Shown: in pieces, positions 37,146 through 48,450 of the stretch
Numbering within the stretch: position 1 is the stretch's first letter
Layout of the letters: each line of letters starts with the position of its first letter
Assembly: GCA_030035585.1 (NCBI GenBank)
Contig: CM057467.1
Span: forward strand, 70,606,941-70,670,940
Origin: Dugong dugon
Lineage: Eukaryota; Chordata; Mammalia; Sirenia; Dugongidae
Direction of reading: 5' to 3'
Length of the DNA: 64,000 nt
Made by a program: the position numbers and the translations under genes
The notes under the pieces: model-generated
Told to the model about the DNA's origin: nothing
What the model saw: the letters and a program-made list of their open reading frames with translations, nothing else
Databases searched by the model: none

Positions 37146-40100
37146 GTATGTCTATGTGCTTTTAGCTCACCCTTACCCCACAATACTATGAAATCAAATA
37201 ATGGGTGCATTTATAGTAAAATTGATCCAGGTTATTCTGTATTTCAAAGGTAGTGTTATGGGAAATGAATGCTTTGGTTATTGTTAAAGTAGCCTGGATC
37301 TGATTAGTTTGTTTTAGTATTTAAATGGAAAAATCTCCCTCAAATTTATTTGGGCCAAAGAGTGCTGTTAATTACAGGCCACTGGTTTATTCCCTTCCTG
37401 GGATGCTACTTTTTCTTCTGGAGTAAGGAAAGTAGAGTTGAGGTATGCTTCCAGAATTCAGCACAAAGTGATAAAGGGAAAGCATAACCAAGAGACATGG
37501 GGGATAGTTTGAGAGATAAGCATTCTGTCACCACTAAGTACTGACAAGGGTTAGAAAAAGCTTTTAAATCTCTCTATGTTGTATCATGTGTACATGTATT
37601 TATATTGATAGCCTCCAGGTCTGCTGATTGAAATGTACCTGTTTTTTGTTGACCTTAGGTGTACAAACTTAAATTACTCAGACTCCTCAGTTCATGGCTT
37701 TCTGTCATCCTCATCATTGGCAAGGCCCTTTTTCTTTTTTTGCCTTTTTCATCCACTATTACTGTTCCCATTCTCCTCCCTATTGGTATCCAATTTAGTG
37801 TATTTAATATATAACATTTCAGTTCACCTGCTGTGCACTTTTTAAAGATAACATTTATCTAATTTTCCTCATGTTGTTCTATTTTTGTCTTTCATATTTA
37901 GGAGTTTATATGTATGGTCCCCAGTAGGATCTGACTTCATTTTTCTCCTTGTAGACAATCAGTTCTCCTAACATGAGTCTGTTAATTCATCCATCCTTTT
38001 CCCACTGGTATAAGATGCCACCTCTATCTTGTACCAGGTTGACTTATGTGCAAGGCTGTTTCTGTTCTGTTCTGTTGATTACTTGTCTGTTCACTGTACC
38101 ACATGTTTTATTACCATGGTTTTATAATACATCTTACTTTTAAATCGGGTGATTTCTTAACTCTTCTTATTCAAAATTAGCTGTTTGTGGACCTTTATTC
38201 TTCCATATGAATTTGAGAATCATTTTTGTAGTTTCCCTAGAAATTCTGTAGGGATTTTCATTGTAACTGCTTTGAATTGACATCTTTACAATATTAATTT
38301 GTCCTACCCATGAATGGAAGAAACAAAGTTGCTAACAAGTAACTAAACTAAATACTGGTTCTTTGAAAAGCCTATTAGTTTTAGGAGTGCAGTGAGTCAA
38401 AAATTTGAAAATTTTTCAGGGTTTTTGTTGCTGTTCTTTAATAGAGAATGCATACATTCTTCCTTAGATTACTTCCTAAGTACGTTATGGTTCTTGTTGG
38501 TATAGATTATAGGCCAATTCTGGCTGAGATTGTTTCCAGCAGTTTTGAAAGAACTTTTTTTCTTAATCGTCGACTTGAGTTTTCTAGGTAGCCGGTTATA
38601 TCTATACATATAGGTATATTTTTGTCTCTTCTTCCTATCCTTTCATTTTTTCTGTTGCCTGTCTTACTGTTTAGTCAGGATCCCTAGTACTGTGTTCAAC
38701 AGTCCCAGTAATGTCACAGCTGACAAATGTGCCTTGTTTCATTGCTATGGGTATTGTTAGATAGCTTTTATCAAGGTAAGGAAATTCCCTTTTAGTCCTG
38801 GTATTCAGTTTTTATTATAACTTGTTGAACTTATCAAATGCTTTTATTACATCTACTGAGTAGAAAAGTTTACATTTTTTTTTCATTCTTTAATCTGTTG
38901 AATTACGTCGATGGATTTTCTGATGTTGGACCATCTCTGCATTTCTCTGAACCCTAACTGTTTGCAAGATATCTATTTTTTATATACTATTGCATTCAGT
39001 TGGTCAGTATTTTATTTAGGATTTTGCGTTCGTATCTATAGGTGAATTGACCTATAATTTTCTTTTCATGTACTCTGCTTATCTAGTTATGATATTAAGG
39101 TTCTGTTAGCCTAATAAAGTGAGTTGGGTAGCTGTCCTTTTTAAAAAAAAATTGTGTAAGATAGACACTATCTGTTCTTGAAAGTTAGGTAAACTTGGTA
39201 AAATGATCAAGGCTATAGGGCTTGGGGTGGATGTGGGAAGATTTTGATTGCCATTTCAGTTTCTTTATTGGTTTTCTCTTTCTTCTTGTGTTTTATATGT
39301 TTTTAAAAGTTTATGAACTTCAGCTAGGATTTTCAAATGTGTAACTTTTTCTGCTCCTAAAATTAATTTGTCTTTCCGAAGAACTAGTATTTAGTTTTCC
39401 AGTGATTGCTATACTTGTGAGCTGTTTTGCTGGTTTCTTGATTTGGAGGATTTACTTTTTGGCTTTTTTTCTAGCTTCTTAAATGTTTAGCTCATATTTA
39501 TGTGTATTCACAGCTGTAAATATCTCTTAAGTCTTTTTCAGCTACATCCTGTAATTCTCAACATGTACCAGTTTCATTGTTCAGCTCTAAGTATTTTGTA
39601 ATTCTCCTATTTCTTTAATGTAGGATTATTTTTGTTTTTAGTTTCCAGACTTGGATTTATTTTTTAAGATATTTTGTATTTTTCATTTCAAATGTCTGAT
39701 GATTCGTAGAGGATATGGGTAGTATATATGATGTTGATTCTTTCTGGTTTTTTTGCATCCATTGTTGCTGTTGAATTCTGATGCCAGATTGATTCTTGTT
39801 CCTTTTTAAGTGAACTGCTTTTTCTCCCACAAAGCTTTTAGAATTGTTTCTTCATTTTCAACATTTTTAATTTCACTTAACTATACCTAGATGTGAGTTT
39901 TTTCTTATCCAGCCTGTTTAGCATTTTACAAGTCCTTTCATTTTGAGGACTTACATCTTAAGTTCTGAGAGATCCCCAGTTTTTATTTCTTACCCTTGAT
40001 TTGTTTATTTCTGTTTTTCCAAAACTCCTCATAGATGAATGCTGACACTTATACAGCATTCTTCCACATCAGCTTTCTTTCCCAGTAATGTGTACCAGCG

Positions 40101-40971
40101 GTAAAAGGCTCAACCACTTCCTGTCCTGTAGCTATCATTTCCCTGTACGCTGTCTTTCAGGGAGCCTCACACACCTCACAGAAGTCACACTCTTTTCCAG
40201 ATCTACGATCCCTTGTTGTAATTGTGCAGCTCACAGGATAAGGAAGGAGTATTCCGGGTTGGCCAGCTTGCTGATGTTTCTTATTGTCAACACCATGCCC
40301 AGTACTGCCCAGCAGGTACCTTGCTGTCTCCAGCTGGCACTGGCACTGCTACTTTCCTACCACAGGATAGTAATGGGGCAGGCCGTGACCTAAACATTGT
40401 ACAAGATTGGAGGGAGAGAAAAGGACACAGCTGGAAATTTCTTCAGTTTACCCATTTGTGCCACTTGTTCTCTCCTACTCTAAGCTGTCATTTCTCTTCC
40501 GTACTGGCACTCTATGACCGTCTGCTTCACAGGGATTTCTCATAGCTTTTGTGTTAGGTTCTGGGATCCAGGAGCCTTCTTCTTATGTGGCATCTCTAGG
40601 GTTAGATGGGGCAGGGGAGTGATTTGTGTCCTCTTGAGTTTGACCCCAAGTGCCATGGTGTACTTTCATGCCTTTTATTAGCCAGTAAATACTTGTTACC
40701 CGAAGATATGATAATTTAGGTATAAAATAAGTTAAACGATGTATTCTTCCCCTCTAGGACTTTCTTTTAACCTTGGAGTCGTTAGCAAATTATTGTTCTG
40801 GTTTTCCTGTCATCTGTTTGTTTGAGGAAAGTATTCCATGTAAAGAATTTATAGTCTTAGAAGAATTAAATTTGGCTTAAAATATGCTTTCTATTTGTGA
40901 GCCTAAGATAATATTCAAGAGGTCAGTTTTCTCAAAGATGATTTGTTTTTTTTCTTTTTCTTGTTATTTAG
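37146..40971. other. THAP12 intron 3, largely antisense L1
   Basis: From about 37850 to 40000 the plus strand reads as the complement of an old L1: TGTGCAAGGCTGTTTCTGTTCTG, ATTACCATGGTTTTATAATAC, TTGAATTGACATCTTTACAATATT, CTTATCAAATGCTTTTATTACATCTACTGAG, and GTTGAATTACGTCGATGGATTTTC. It is eroded and has no frame. About 40000-40971 is unassigned apart from a pyrimidine tract before exon 4. Confidence 0.7.
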
Positions 40972-41008
40972 AGTGAAGATGAAATCAGGACACTGAAACA
41001 GAAAAAAA
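40972..41008 (+). CDS. THAP12: THAP12 coding exon 4 (37-nt microexon)
   Basis: Residues 107-118 plus one base of codon 119 (SEDEIRTLKQKK). Acceptor TTATTTAG, donor AAA|GTAAGT. The exon is short and was located by joining the frames of exons 3 and 5; the split Ile119 codon (A|TT) confirms the join. Together with the start of exon 5 it forms a charged, probably helical linker between the zinc finger and the transposase-like body. Confidence 0.93.
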
Positions 41009-42535
41009 GTAAGTGATAATGTTAATGGCTTAACTTCTGAATGCCTTTTAAAAAGGCCTTGATCTGGTAAGGACAAGTAAATATGTTTTATGTCCAAAAC
41101 CCACCTTAAGAATGGATGTGAGAGTGTGGTAGGTTTTGTCCTGTGGTCTGTCAGATTAAAGTCTCAGTTCACTTGTCTTTATTGACTGCCACTATGCCAT
41201 ATACTTTGCCATGCCCAGGCCTCACAAATGACTCCTCCCTCTCTCTTCCAGGTGCTCTCAGTGTGGCAGGCACACAGGCAGAGTGTCCCAGTGTAGGGAA
41301 AGAAGGGCAACAGTAAGGGCAGGAACAGAATCTCTGTCCACCTAATTTGTGGTACATAATAAGTCCTTGGTGAAATGTTAAAGAAGTAATTGCTGTGGGG
41401 CACTGAGCACTCCTTGCAGGTGCTGATGCCTGAGTTGTGTCACTAAAGGATGAGGGCTAATAGTTGTTTTTGTTCTTGTCAGTTACTATATTACTCATCC
41501 TCTTCCTGCTGCTGCCATTGTTATTATTAACATAACCTTTTATGATGCTTACTGTGTGCCAAGTCATTATTCTAAGTGCTTTACATATATCAGTTTATTT
41601 AATTCTCACAGTAACTCTGAGGTAGATATTATTATTTTCCTCCTTTACGGAACTATAAACATTTCTATGTTATTGGAGCTTCTGATAGCTCATGATGGTT
41701 AGAAAATGAGCAGCCTGGAGGGGACTACAGGGGCTAAAACTTACAGGACTATGGCTAATGGCAATAGAGAACCCTTGAGGGGTTTGTAAATAGGTAATGA
41801 CATGGACCTGATTTTCATGTTACATAAAGCATTCTGGGTTGAATTAGAAAAGATAACACTGGAGGCAGGGAGAACAGGTAGCACACCAAACAAGAGTTGA
41901 AAGACCTTGAGTTAAGACAATGGTAGTGAGAATGGAGATGAGGGGATGGATTCAGGGAACTCAAGAAACTTAAATACCTATAAGTCTCACATATGGAAGG
42001 ATGCCCAAGAGGAGAGAGAGTTACTTTTCACTTTATACTTATTGGCTTTTCTATTATGAGCACCTTTTTGAAAAAATAAAAACAACAGAATTAATTCTTT
42101 TTGATTGGAAATGGAGAAGTAATAGACGAGAGGGAGAGAGAGGCAGGCTGGCAGGCATCCAGGATAACCTCCTTTTCTGGCTTGTAAAAACCTGTATGCT
42201 CATGATAGACATCTCACCCCTGACTAGACCTAAAGAGAGGACTCCTCTTACAAACTTAGAAAAAAGCTACTGCTGACTGAATGCTCACCAGGCCAAGCAC
42301 ATGCTTAAGTGCTCTACGTATGAGACTGCAGTTAATTCTTCAGAGGCTCCACAAGCCACATCCACAAGCCACAAACCCGGATAAATTAAGAACAGATTTC
42401 TCAACTTGGCCTTCAGGGCCTTATACAAGATGGCCAAAACTTTTCTTCTGCTATTTTTCTACCACAGCTTTTTTTCAAATTACTTTTATTTTAAGCAGCC
42501 AGACCCTTTCTTCAAAACTTTATCCGAAAGTTTCA
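41009..42535. other. THAP12 intron 4, first part
   Basis: A MIR is readable at about 41535-41650 (ATGCTTACTGTGTGCCAAGTCATTATTCTAAGTGC). At 41720-41960 lies the same old LINE-like repeat type as at 28310-28620 (AACCCTTGAGGGGTTTGTAAATAGGTAATGACATGGACCTGATT). No other assignment. Confidence 0.5.
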
Positions 42536-42537
42536 TA

Positions 42538-43075
42538 GAAGGATTCTTAACCTCAGCACCTTGGACATTTTGGACTGGATAATATTTTGTTGTGGGGGCA
42601 GTCTTGTGCATTGTAGGATGCTTAGCAGCATTCCTGGCCTCTACCCACCAGATGTCTTGGAAGAAGTACAACCAGAATGCTCCTTAGAAGGAAGGATGGC
42701 AAGACTACGTCTTACATACTTTGAACATGTTGTCAAGAGGGATCAGTCCCTGGGAAGGGACATCATGCTTGGTAAAATACAGGGTCAGCGAAAAAGAGGA
42801 AGACCCTCAACAAGATGGATTGATACAGTGGCTGCAGCAATGGGCTCAAGCATACAATGTTTGTGAGCATGGCACAGGACCGGGCAGTGTTTCATTCTGT
42901 GGTGCATAGGGTCGCTATGAGTTGGAACTGACTTGACGGCACCTAACAACACCACCGCCACCCACCAAATGTCAGTAGCACCTCCCCACATACAGCTGTA
43001 ACAACCAAACATTTTTCTAGACATTGCCAAATGCTCCCTGGGGAACAAAATCTTCCCAAGTTGAGAACCACTGCT
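42538..43075 (+). mobile_element. hAT-type non-autonomous DNA transposon, split by an RTE LINE
   Basis: Left half 42538-42656 (GATTCTTAACCTCAGCACC, TTGTTGTGGGGGCAGTCTTGTGCATTGTAGGATGC) and right half 42961-43075 (ACATTGCCAAATGCTCCCTGG, AGTTGAGAACCACTGC) belong to one short element with hAT-like inverted ends. The same family recurs in reverse at 59874-60104. The halves are separated by the RTE insertion at 42657-42960. Confidence 0.7.
42657..42960 (+). mobile_element. 5'-truncated RTE-class LINE fragment, copy 1
   Basis: The frame reads MARLRLTYFEHVVKRDQSL followed by a GKIQGQRKRGRPSTRWIDTV stretch, which is the C-terminal end of an RTE-family reverse transcriptase, with a stop soon after. 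The 3' end GGGTCGCTATGAGTTGGAACTGACTTGACGGCACCTAACAACACC is shared with AfroSINE tails. Flanking CCCACCAGATGTC (42644-42656) and CCCACCAAATGTC (42961-42973) are a 13-bp target duplication with one mismatch. It is a dead fragment; the LINE is the likely mobiliser of AfroSINEs. Confidence 0.88.
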
Positions 43076-43252
43076 ATGTAGTATATGACTATATGAAATT
43101 TAGTCATATACTATATATGACGAATAAGGAGTTCCTGGGTGGCACAAACGGTTAAGCAGTCTTGACTACAGTCACACATTGCTTAACATCCACAATATGT
43201 TCTGTGAAATAGGACCTTATGTGATTTAAAAGTTATGTGAACATATTATATA

Positions 43253-43953
43253 CAGGCAGTCCCTGGATTACAAATGAGTTCTGTTCCTAAATCTGTCTTG
43301 AAGTCCAATCTGTACGTAAGTTGGAACAATTAGGTACAATTTGTATCTAACATCAGTTAGTCAATGTTTGTCTTTGTATATAGTATATAGATTGGTTCAA
43401 ACAAATCTGTCTTGGAAGAACTACAGGCAGATAGCTCCCTAGAAGCAAAGATGGCAAGACTATGCCTCACATACTTCGGACATGTTATCAGGAGGGATCA
43501 GTCCCTGGAGAAGGACATCATGCTTGGTAAAGTAGAGGATCAACGGAAAAGAGGAAGACCCTCAATGAGATGGATTAACACAGTGGCTGCAACAGTGAGC
43601 TCAAGCATAATAACAATCATGAGGATGGTGCAGGACCAGGCAGTGTTTCGTTCTGTTGTACATAGGGTCACTATGAGTCAGAACTGACTCAATAACTCAA
43701 CAGCACCTGATAGCAACAACATAGTATATAGTATGCCTTTCTATGCATAAAAAAATTAAATACTTCCAGATACATTAAAACATCTTTACCACAGTAATAG
43801 TAACAATGTTTTGATGCACATCGCAAAGTAGCACATTTGTTGTTATGAACCATTGTATGTACCTCAGATTTTTAATATAATAGACTTTACAGGGATTGGT
43901 TTGTATATAGGTTATACATAGGTCTGACGTTCGTAACCTGGGGATCATGGACA
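43253..43953. mobile_element. Second Tigger-like DNA transposon nested in the first
   Basis: The left end CAGGCAGTCCCTGGATTAC follows a TA at 43251-43252, and the right end near 43935-43953 (TTCGTAACCTGGGGATCATGG) is a decayed complement of it, followed by TA at 43954-43955. The body (GTTCTGTTCCTAAATCTGTCTTGAAGTCC) resembles non-autonomous Tigger-type elements. It is split by the RTE fragment at 43391-43720. Confidence 0.6.
43391..43720 (+). mobile_element. 5'-truncated RTE-class LINE fragment, copy 2
   Basis: Encodes MARLCLTYFGHVIRRDQSLEK, then a GKVEDQRKRGRPSMRWINTV stretch and a broken end, parallel to copy 1. The 3' tail CATAGGGTCACTATGAGTCAGAACTGACTCAATAACTCAACAGCACCTGATAGCAACAAC equals that of AfroSINEs. 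Perfect 11-bp target duplications ATAGTATATAG flank it at 43380-43390 and 43721-43731. It is the innermost and therefore youngest member of the nest. Confidence 0.9.
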
Positions 43954-44175
43954 TACATGCAATTCGATGTTGCCCGAACAGACATTATGCAGCGTGACTG
44001 TACTAGCCAAAAGATTCGTGGTTCGAACCCACTCAGAGGTACCACTTGGAAGACAGGTCTAGCTATCTGCTTTCAGAAGGTCACAGCCTTCAAATCCTAT
44101 GGAGCAGTTCTACTTTGCCCACATGGGGTCTCCATGAGTCAGAATTGGCTCAACAGCAAGTAACAACAACAACAA

Positions 44176-45185
44176 ATATATGATGAATAACAGTGCCATC
44201 TGTGTTGGGGAGGGGCTGGAGAAGGATGCTCCCTGGCCTTGCTGAAACCTGCAGAAGATCTGAAAGTCCCTGAGATGGCTGGAAGCATGGTTTACACAGG
44301 CATGTCAGACTAGGTTTTGCTTTGTACCTGGACAGCCTGCTTCCCTGTTTCACCTTGGTACTTTTGCTGGAATTCCTCCTGCCGTCTAAAGTGCCCTCTT
44401 TGTCCGTGTCCTTATCCTTGTCATGAGAAGTGCAACTTCTTTGTTCTGAATTTTGTTTTCCCTCACTGTGATACTGCACAACTCTTGGTGGCCCTCTCAA
44501 ATCTCTTATGTTCTAAGAACTAAGTTCTAACTGTGATTCCTCAGATTTGGATGCTAGTCCTGTATGACTGGGCAGGACACTTAACCTTGCAGTTTTCCCA
44601 TCCAAAGATTAAAAAAAGGCTAAGATTTTTCATATTTCAGCCCTAAAAGTTACATGAACCTATATTATATTGGTGTGTATAGCTGTCTCATCTCCCCTGT
44701 AAAACTGTGGCTTAATGGTTTGATAGAAATAGCATGGACCCTGGAGCCAAACAAGCTTGGATTTAAATTTCACCTCATCCTTCTAACTGCATCTGTGACC
44801 TTGGGCAAGTTATTTACTGTCCTCATCAAATGGGGTTGATGCCACCTGCCTGGAGAAAGACTAATGTGATGCATATAAAAAGCCTAGTACAGTGCCTCAA
44901 TAAACAGTAGTTCCCTAGCCCTTTTCTGAGGGCATGGACTGTCTATTATCTCTGTATGATATATGAAATGCCTTGTTGTTAAGTCTTACAAGAAATTGTT
45001 TCTATCTTATAACAGCATTTGCATGTACTATTAAAATATATCTGTTTACAGTTTTTGTCTCCCCACTACAGTGTGTTTTTTTTTTTTTTTTTAAACACAA
45101 GTGCTGTTTATTTGATACTGTACCATTAAAAGGACCAGGAAGGAAAACCTAAATTCAAGGCAGTCAATTGAATTGTTACTCTATT
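44176..45185. other. THAP12 intron 4, MIR fragments
   Basis: MIR pieces are readable at about 44540-44605 (GACTGGGCAGGACACTTAACC) and 44715-44915 (AGCATGGACCCTGGAGCCAAACAAGCTTGG, TGTGACCTTGGGCAAGTTATTTACTG, CCTAGTACAGTGCCTCAATAAACAG). A T tract lies at 45075-45092. The rest is unassigned. Confidence 0.55.
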
Positions 45186-45187
45186 CC

Positions 45188-45361
45188 AGTGGTTCTTAAT
45201 CTGTAGCTCACATTAGAATCACCTGGAAGGCTTGTTCAGCTACCTCTTGTTGGGCCCCACTCCCAGGGTTTTCGATTTAGGAGGTCTGGGTGGGCCCAAG
45301 AATTTGCCAAGTGGAGCTGATGCTGCCGGTCTGGGGACCACACCTGGAGAACCACTGGTCT
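45188..45361 (+). repeat. MER5A-like hAT DNA transposon
   Basis: Starts CCAGTGGTTCTTAATCTG and ends GGAGAACCACTGGTCTAG, so the ends are inverted repeats. The interior ACATTAGAATCACCTGGAAGGCTTG and GGGCCCCACTCCCAGGG fits MER5A. It is a full-length but diverged copy, 250 bp before exon 5. Confidence 0.75.
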
Positions 45362-45609
45362 AGTAGGTTAGTGAGCATTAAGGAGCACCTGGAACTGGTT
45401 TTATTCATTAGGATTGTGTTGATCTGAAAACAGTGATGCATGTCTTATTTTAATGTCTGTATTCAAGTTTCTGAACGAGTAGGTGCCCAGTAAATGTTGA
45501 ATGAATGAGTTTGTGGATTTTAAATATTTAATTAATCAAAAATAAAGTGTGTTTTGTTTTGTTTCATTGCTCATGTGCCTGTTTCTAAAGTTAATTCTTT
45601 CTTTTCCAG

Positions 45610-47543
45610 TTGATGAAACTTCTGAACAGGAACAAAAACATAAAGAAACAAACAACAGCAATGCTCAGAACCTCAATACAGAAGAAGGAGGTGAAGAACA
45701 GGATGAAGACATTTTACCTTTAACCCTCGAAGAGAAGGAAAACAAAGAATACCTAAAATCTTTATTTGAAATTTTGATTCTTATGGGAAAGCAAAACATA
45801 CCTCTGGATGGACATGAGGCTGAAGAAATCCCAGAAGGTCTCTTTACTCCTGATAACTTTCAAGCTCTGCTGGAATGCCGCATAAATTCTGGTGAAGAGG
45901 TTCTGAGAAAACGCTTTGAGACAACAGCAGTTAACACACTGTTCTGTTCAAAAACACAGCAGAAGCAGATGCTAGAGATCTGCGAGAGCTGCATTCGGGA
46001 AGAAACTCTCAGAGAAGTGAGAGACTCACACTTCTTTTCCATTATCACTGACGATGTGGTAGACATAGCAGGGGAAGAGCACCTGCCTGTGTTGGTGAGA
46101 TTTGTTGATGAATCTCATAACCTAAGAGAAGAATTTGTGGGCTTCTTGCCTTATGAAGCTGATGCAGAAATTTTGGCTGTGAAATTTCACACTACGATAA
46201 CTGAGAAATGGGGACTAAACATGGAGTACTGTCGTGGCCAGGCTTACATTGTGTCCAGTGGATTTTCTTCCAAGATGAAAGTTGTTGCTTCTAGACTTTT
46301 AGAGAAATATCCTCAAGCCATCTACACACTCTGTTCTTCCTGTGCCTTAAATATGTGGTTGGCAAAATCAGTACCTGTTATGGGAGTATCTGTTGCATTG
46401 GGAACGATTGAAGAAGTTTGTTCTTTTTTCCATCGATCACCGCAACTGCTTTTAGAACTTGACAGTGTAATTTCTGTCCTTTTTCAGAACAATGAAGAAA
46501 GGGGTAATGAACTAAAGGAAATTTGCCATTCTCAATGGACAGGCAGGCATGATGCTTTTGAAATTTTAGTAGACCTCTTACAAGCACTTGTTTTATGTTT
46601 AGATGGTATAAATAATGACACAAATATTAGATGGAATAACTGTATAGCTGGCCGAGCGTTTGTACTCTGTAGTGCGGTAACAGATTTTGATTTCATTGTT
46701 ACCATTGTTGTTCTTAAAAACGTTCTATCTTTTACAAGAGCCTTTGGGAAAAATCTCCAGGGTCAAACCTCTGATGTCTTCTTTGCAGCTAGCAGCTTGA
46801 CTGCAGTGCTGCATTCACTAAATGAAGTGATGGAAAATATTGAAGTTTATCATGAATTTTGGTTTGAGGAAGCCACAAATTTGGCAGCCAAACTTGATAT
46901 TCAAATGAAACTTCCTGGGAAATTCCGCAGAGCTCAGCAAGGTAACGTGGATTCTCAGCTAACCTCTGAGAGTTACTACAAAGAAACCCTAAGTGTCCCA
47001 ACAGTGGAGCACATTATTCAAGAACTTAAAGATATATTCTCAGAACAGCACCTCAAAGCTCTTAAATGCTTATCTCTGGTACCCTCTGTCATGGGACAGC
47101 TCAAATTCAATACGTCAGAGGAACACCACGCTGACATGTACAGAAGTGACTTACCCAATCCTGACACGCTGTCAGCTGAGCTTCATTGTTGGAGAATTAA
47201 GTGGAAACACAGAGGAAAAGATATAGAGCTTCCATCCACCATTTATGAAGCCCTCCATCTGCCTGACATCAAGTTCTTTCCTAATGTTTATGCATTGCTG
47301 AAGGTCCTGTGTATACTTCCTGTGATGAAGGTTGCCAATGAGCGCTATGAAAATGGACGAAAGCGTCTCAGAGCATATCTGAGAAACACTTTGACAGACC
47401 AAAGGTCAAGTAACTTGGCTTTGCTTAACATAAATTTTGATATAAAACATGATCTGGATTTAATGGTGGACACATATATCAAACTCTATACAACTAAGTC
47501 AGAGCTTCCTACAGGTAATTCAGAAACTACTGAAAATACCTAA
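45610..47543 (+). CDS. THAP12: THAP12 coding exon 5 (hAT-transposase-derived body)
   Basis: Last coding exon, residues 119-762, after acceptor CTTTTCCAG; stop TAA at 47541. Residues about 120-165 are acidic and low-complexity. From about 165 the protein resembles hAT-family transposases (DUF4371 plus RNase H-like fold). TDDVVD (265-270) matches the first catalytic aspartate region. GQAYIVSSGF (about 329-338) aligns to the hAT GxxYDGA motif, but with Ile332 in place of the second catalytic Asp, and LCSSCALNM (359-367) replaces the usual HCxxHxLNL. Thus catalysis should be lost. Residues about 655-735 (FFPNVYALLKV, ERYENGRKRLRAYLRN) are the hAT C-terminal dimerisation domain. The frame is uninterrupted over 1.9 kb. 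By family knowledge the protein acts in PKR signalling through P58IPK; DNA binding comes from the THAP finger. The assembled length, 762, is one residue more than the human protein as I recall it. Confidence 0.96.
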
Positions 47544-48450
47544 GAGACTGTTTTAAAATAGGTTTTCTCTTATATTTGATATTTGGAGGGAAAGCTGTAA
47601 GGCGTATATAGGCCACTTAATCACTGAATATCTTTGCCTATAGGCCTCCGATTGAATACATTAGCCATTGATAATCTACCTATTTAAATGGCCCCTCTTT
47701 TAAACTCTCATGCTTTAAAGATGTATCTGTTCTTCCAGAAGATAGCAGTTAAAGTGCCACGTTTTGTTTCTGTGTGATCTCTCTTGTGGCACTCTGGAGT
47801 TGTTTTAGTTAAGTCATTTTAGACATAACATCATCACTGTGGATCTAATTAATCAGGCAGGTATTGAGTTACAGTCCTTTTAAGAAATAAATTTTGAGGA
47901 GGTGTGGGAAGAAGGAATATATTTTATAAAATATTACAATGAATCTCAAGACTGATCTTTGACTAGTGGGAGTTTTAAGTATGTTGTAAAAAATTTGTAA
48001 TGGACAGTGAAGGGAATTATCAGAGTGAGACAAACTGAGCTAGCCAAACATGTCTTTATCAAATGAACCTAAAGGAACAAGTTACAGTTAAAGTTCGAAT
48101 GGAAGAGCTTACCATTGTTCCACATCTGTTTGCTGCTGTTTACATTCCTTTGTTGCGCCTACACCTTCATAGACTTTTTGGCAGGTATATGTTGAACACT
48201 TCTGTTTCATGGTTAAGACAGAATCTGAGGCCATGGACACTAACAACTGATACATCTGTTGTCTTCTGTCTTTTCCATGACTACATCTACTGCCTCATCT
48301 TGATTTATAAGCAAAACCTGGAAAACCTACAAAAACAAGTGTTTTGTGGTTTATCTAGGAATAATACAGAAAATATTACTGCTATTTTTGGTGAAGAAGA
48401 TCAATTTTGTACAGTTTATTTCAATCTAAATAAAATGTGAATTTTGTTTA
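47544..48450 (+). other. THAP12: THAP12 3' UTR
   Basis: AT-rich sequence between the stop codon and a strong AATAAA at 48429-48434, followed by a T/G-rich stretch (GTTTAAAGTTGAGG, TTGTTTTTGG) suited to cleavage near 48450. An upstream AATAAA at 47886-47891 could give a shorter transcript. A 125-codon frame within it (48063-48440) has no recognisable domain and is taken as chance. Confidence 0.75.
48429..48434 (+). terminator. Probable THAP12 polyadenylation signal
   Basis: Canonical AATAAA about 890 bp after the stop codon, followed by a GT-rich downstream element. An earlier AATAAA at 47886 is the alternative. Confidence 0.6.

Larger units (their letters stand above)
43169..44000. mobile_element. 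Tigger (MER2-like) DNA transposon inserted in the AfroSINE
   Basis: Ends CAGTCACACATTGCTTAAC (43169 on) and GACATTATGCAGCGTGACTG (to 44000) are inverted-repeat termini like those of MER2/Tigger elements, and the element is bounded by TA at 43167-43168 and 44001-44002, the target duplication of the Tc1/mariner/pogo class. It has no transposase and is interrupted from 43253. Confidence 0.8.
43127..44175 (+). mobile_element. AfroSINE split by a nest of transposons
   Basis: The head lies at 43127-43168 (GAGTTCCTGGGTGGCACAAACGGTTAAG...CTTGACTA) and the body resumes at 44001 (TACTAGCCAAAAGATTCGTGGTTCGAACCC) and runs to the tail TGAGTCAGAATTGGCTCAACAGCAAGTAACAACAAC near 44175. Joined, the parts match a normal copy of the second AfroSINE subtype. 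The 830-bp interruption is itself composite; see the following entries. Confidence 0.88.

Noticed and set aside
45549-45609. Upstream extension of the exon 5 frame into intron 4
   Set aside because: It has no ATG start, crosses the polypyrimidine tract and the CTTTTCCAG acceptor, and the join with exon 4 restores a perfect THAP12 frame without it.
48063-48440. 125-codon frame after THAP12
   Set aside because: It lies in the 3' UTR, overlaps the AATAAA signal and shows no domain or similarity I recognise.
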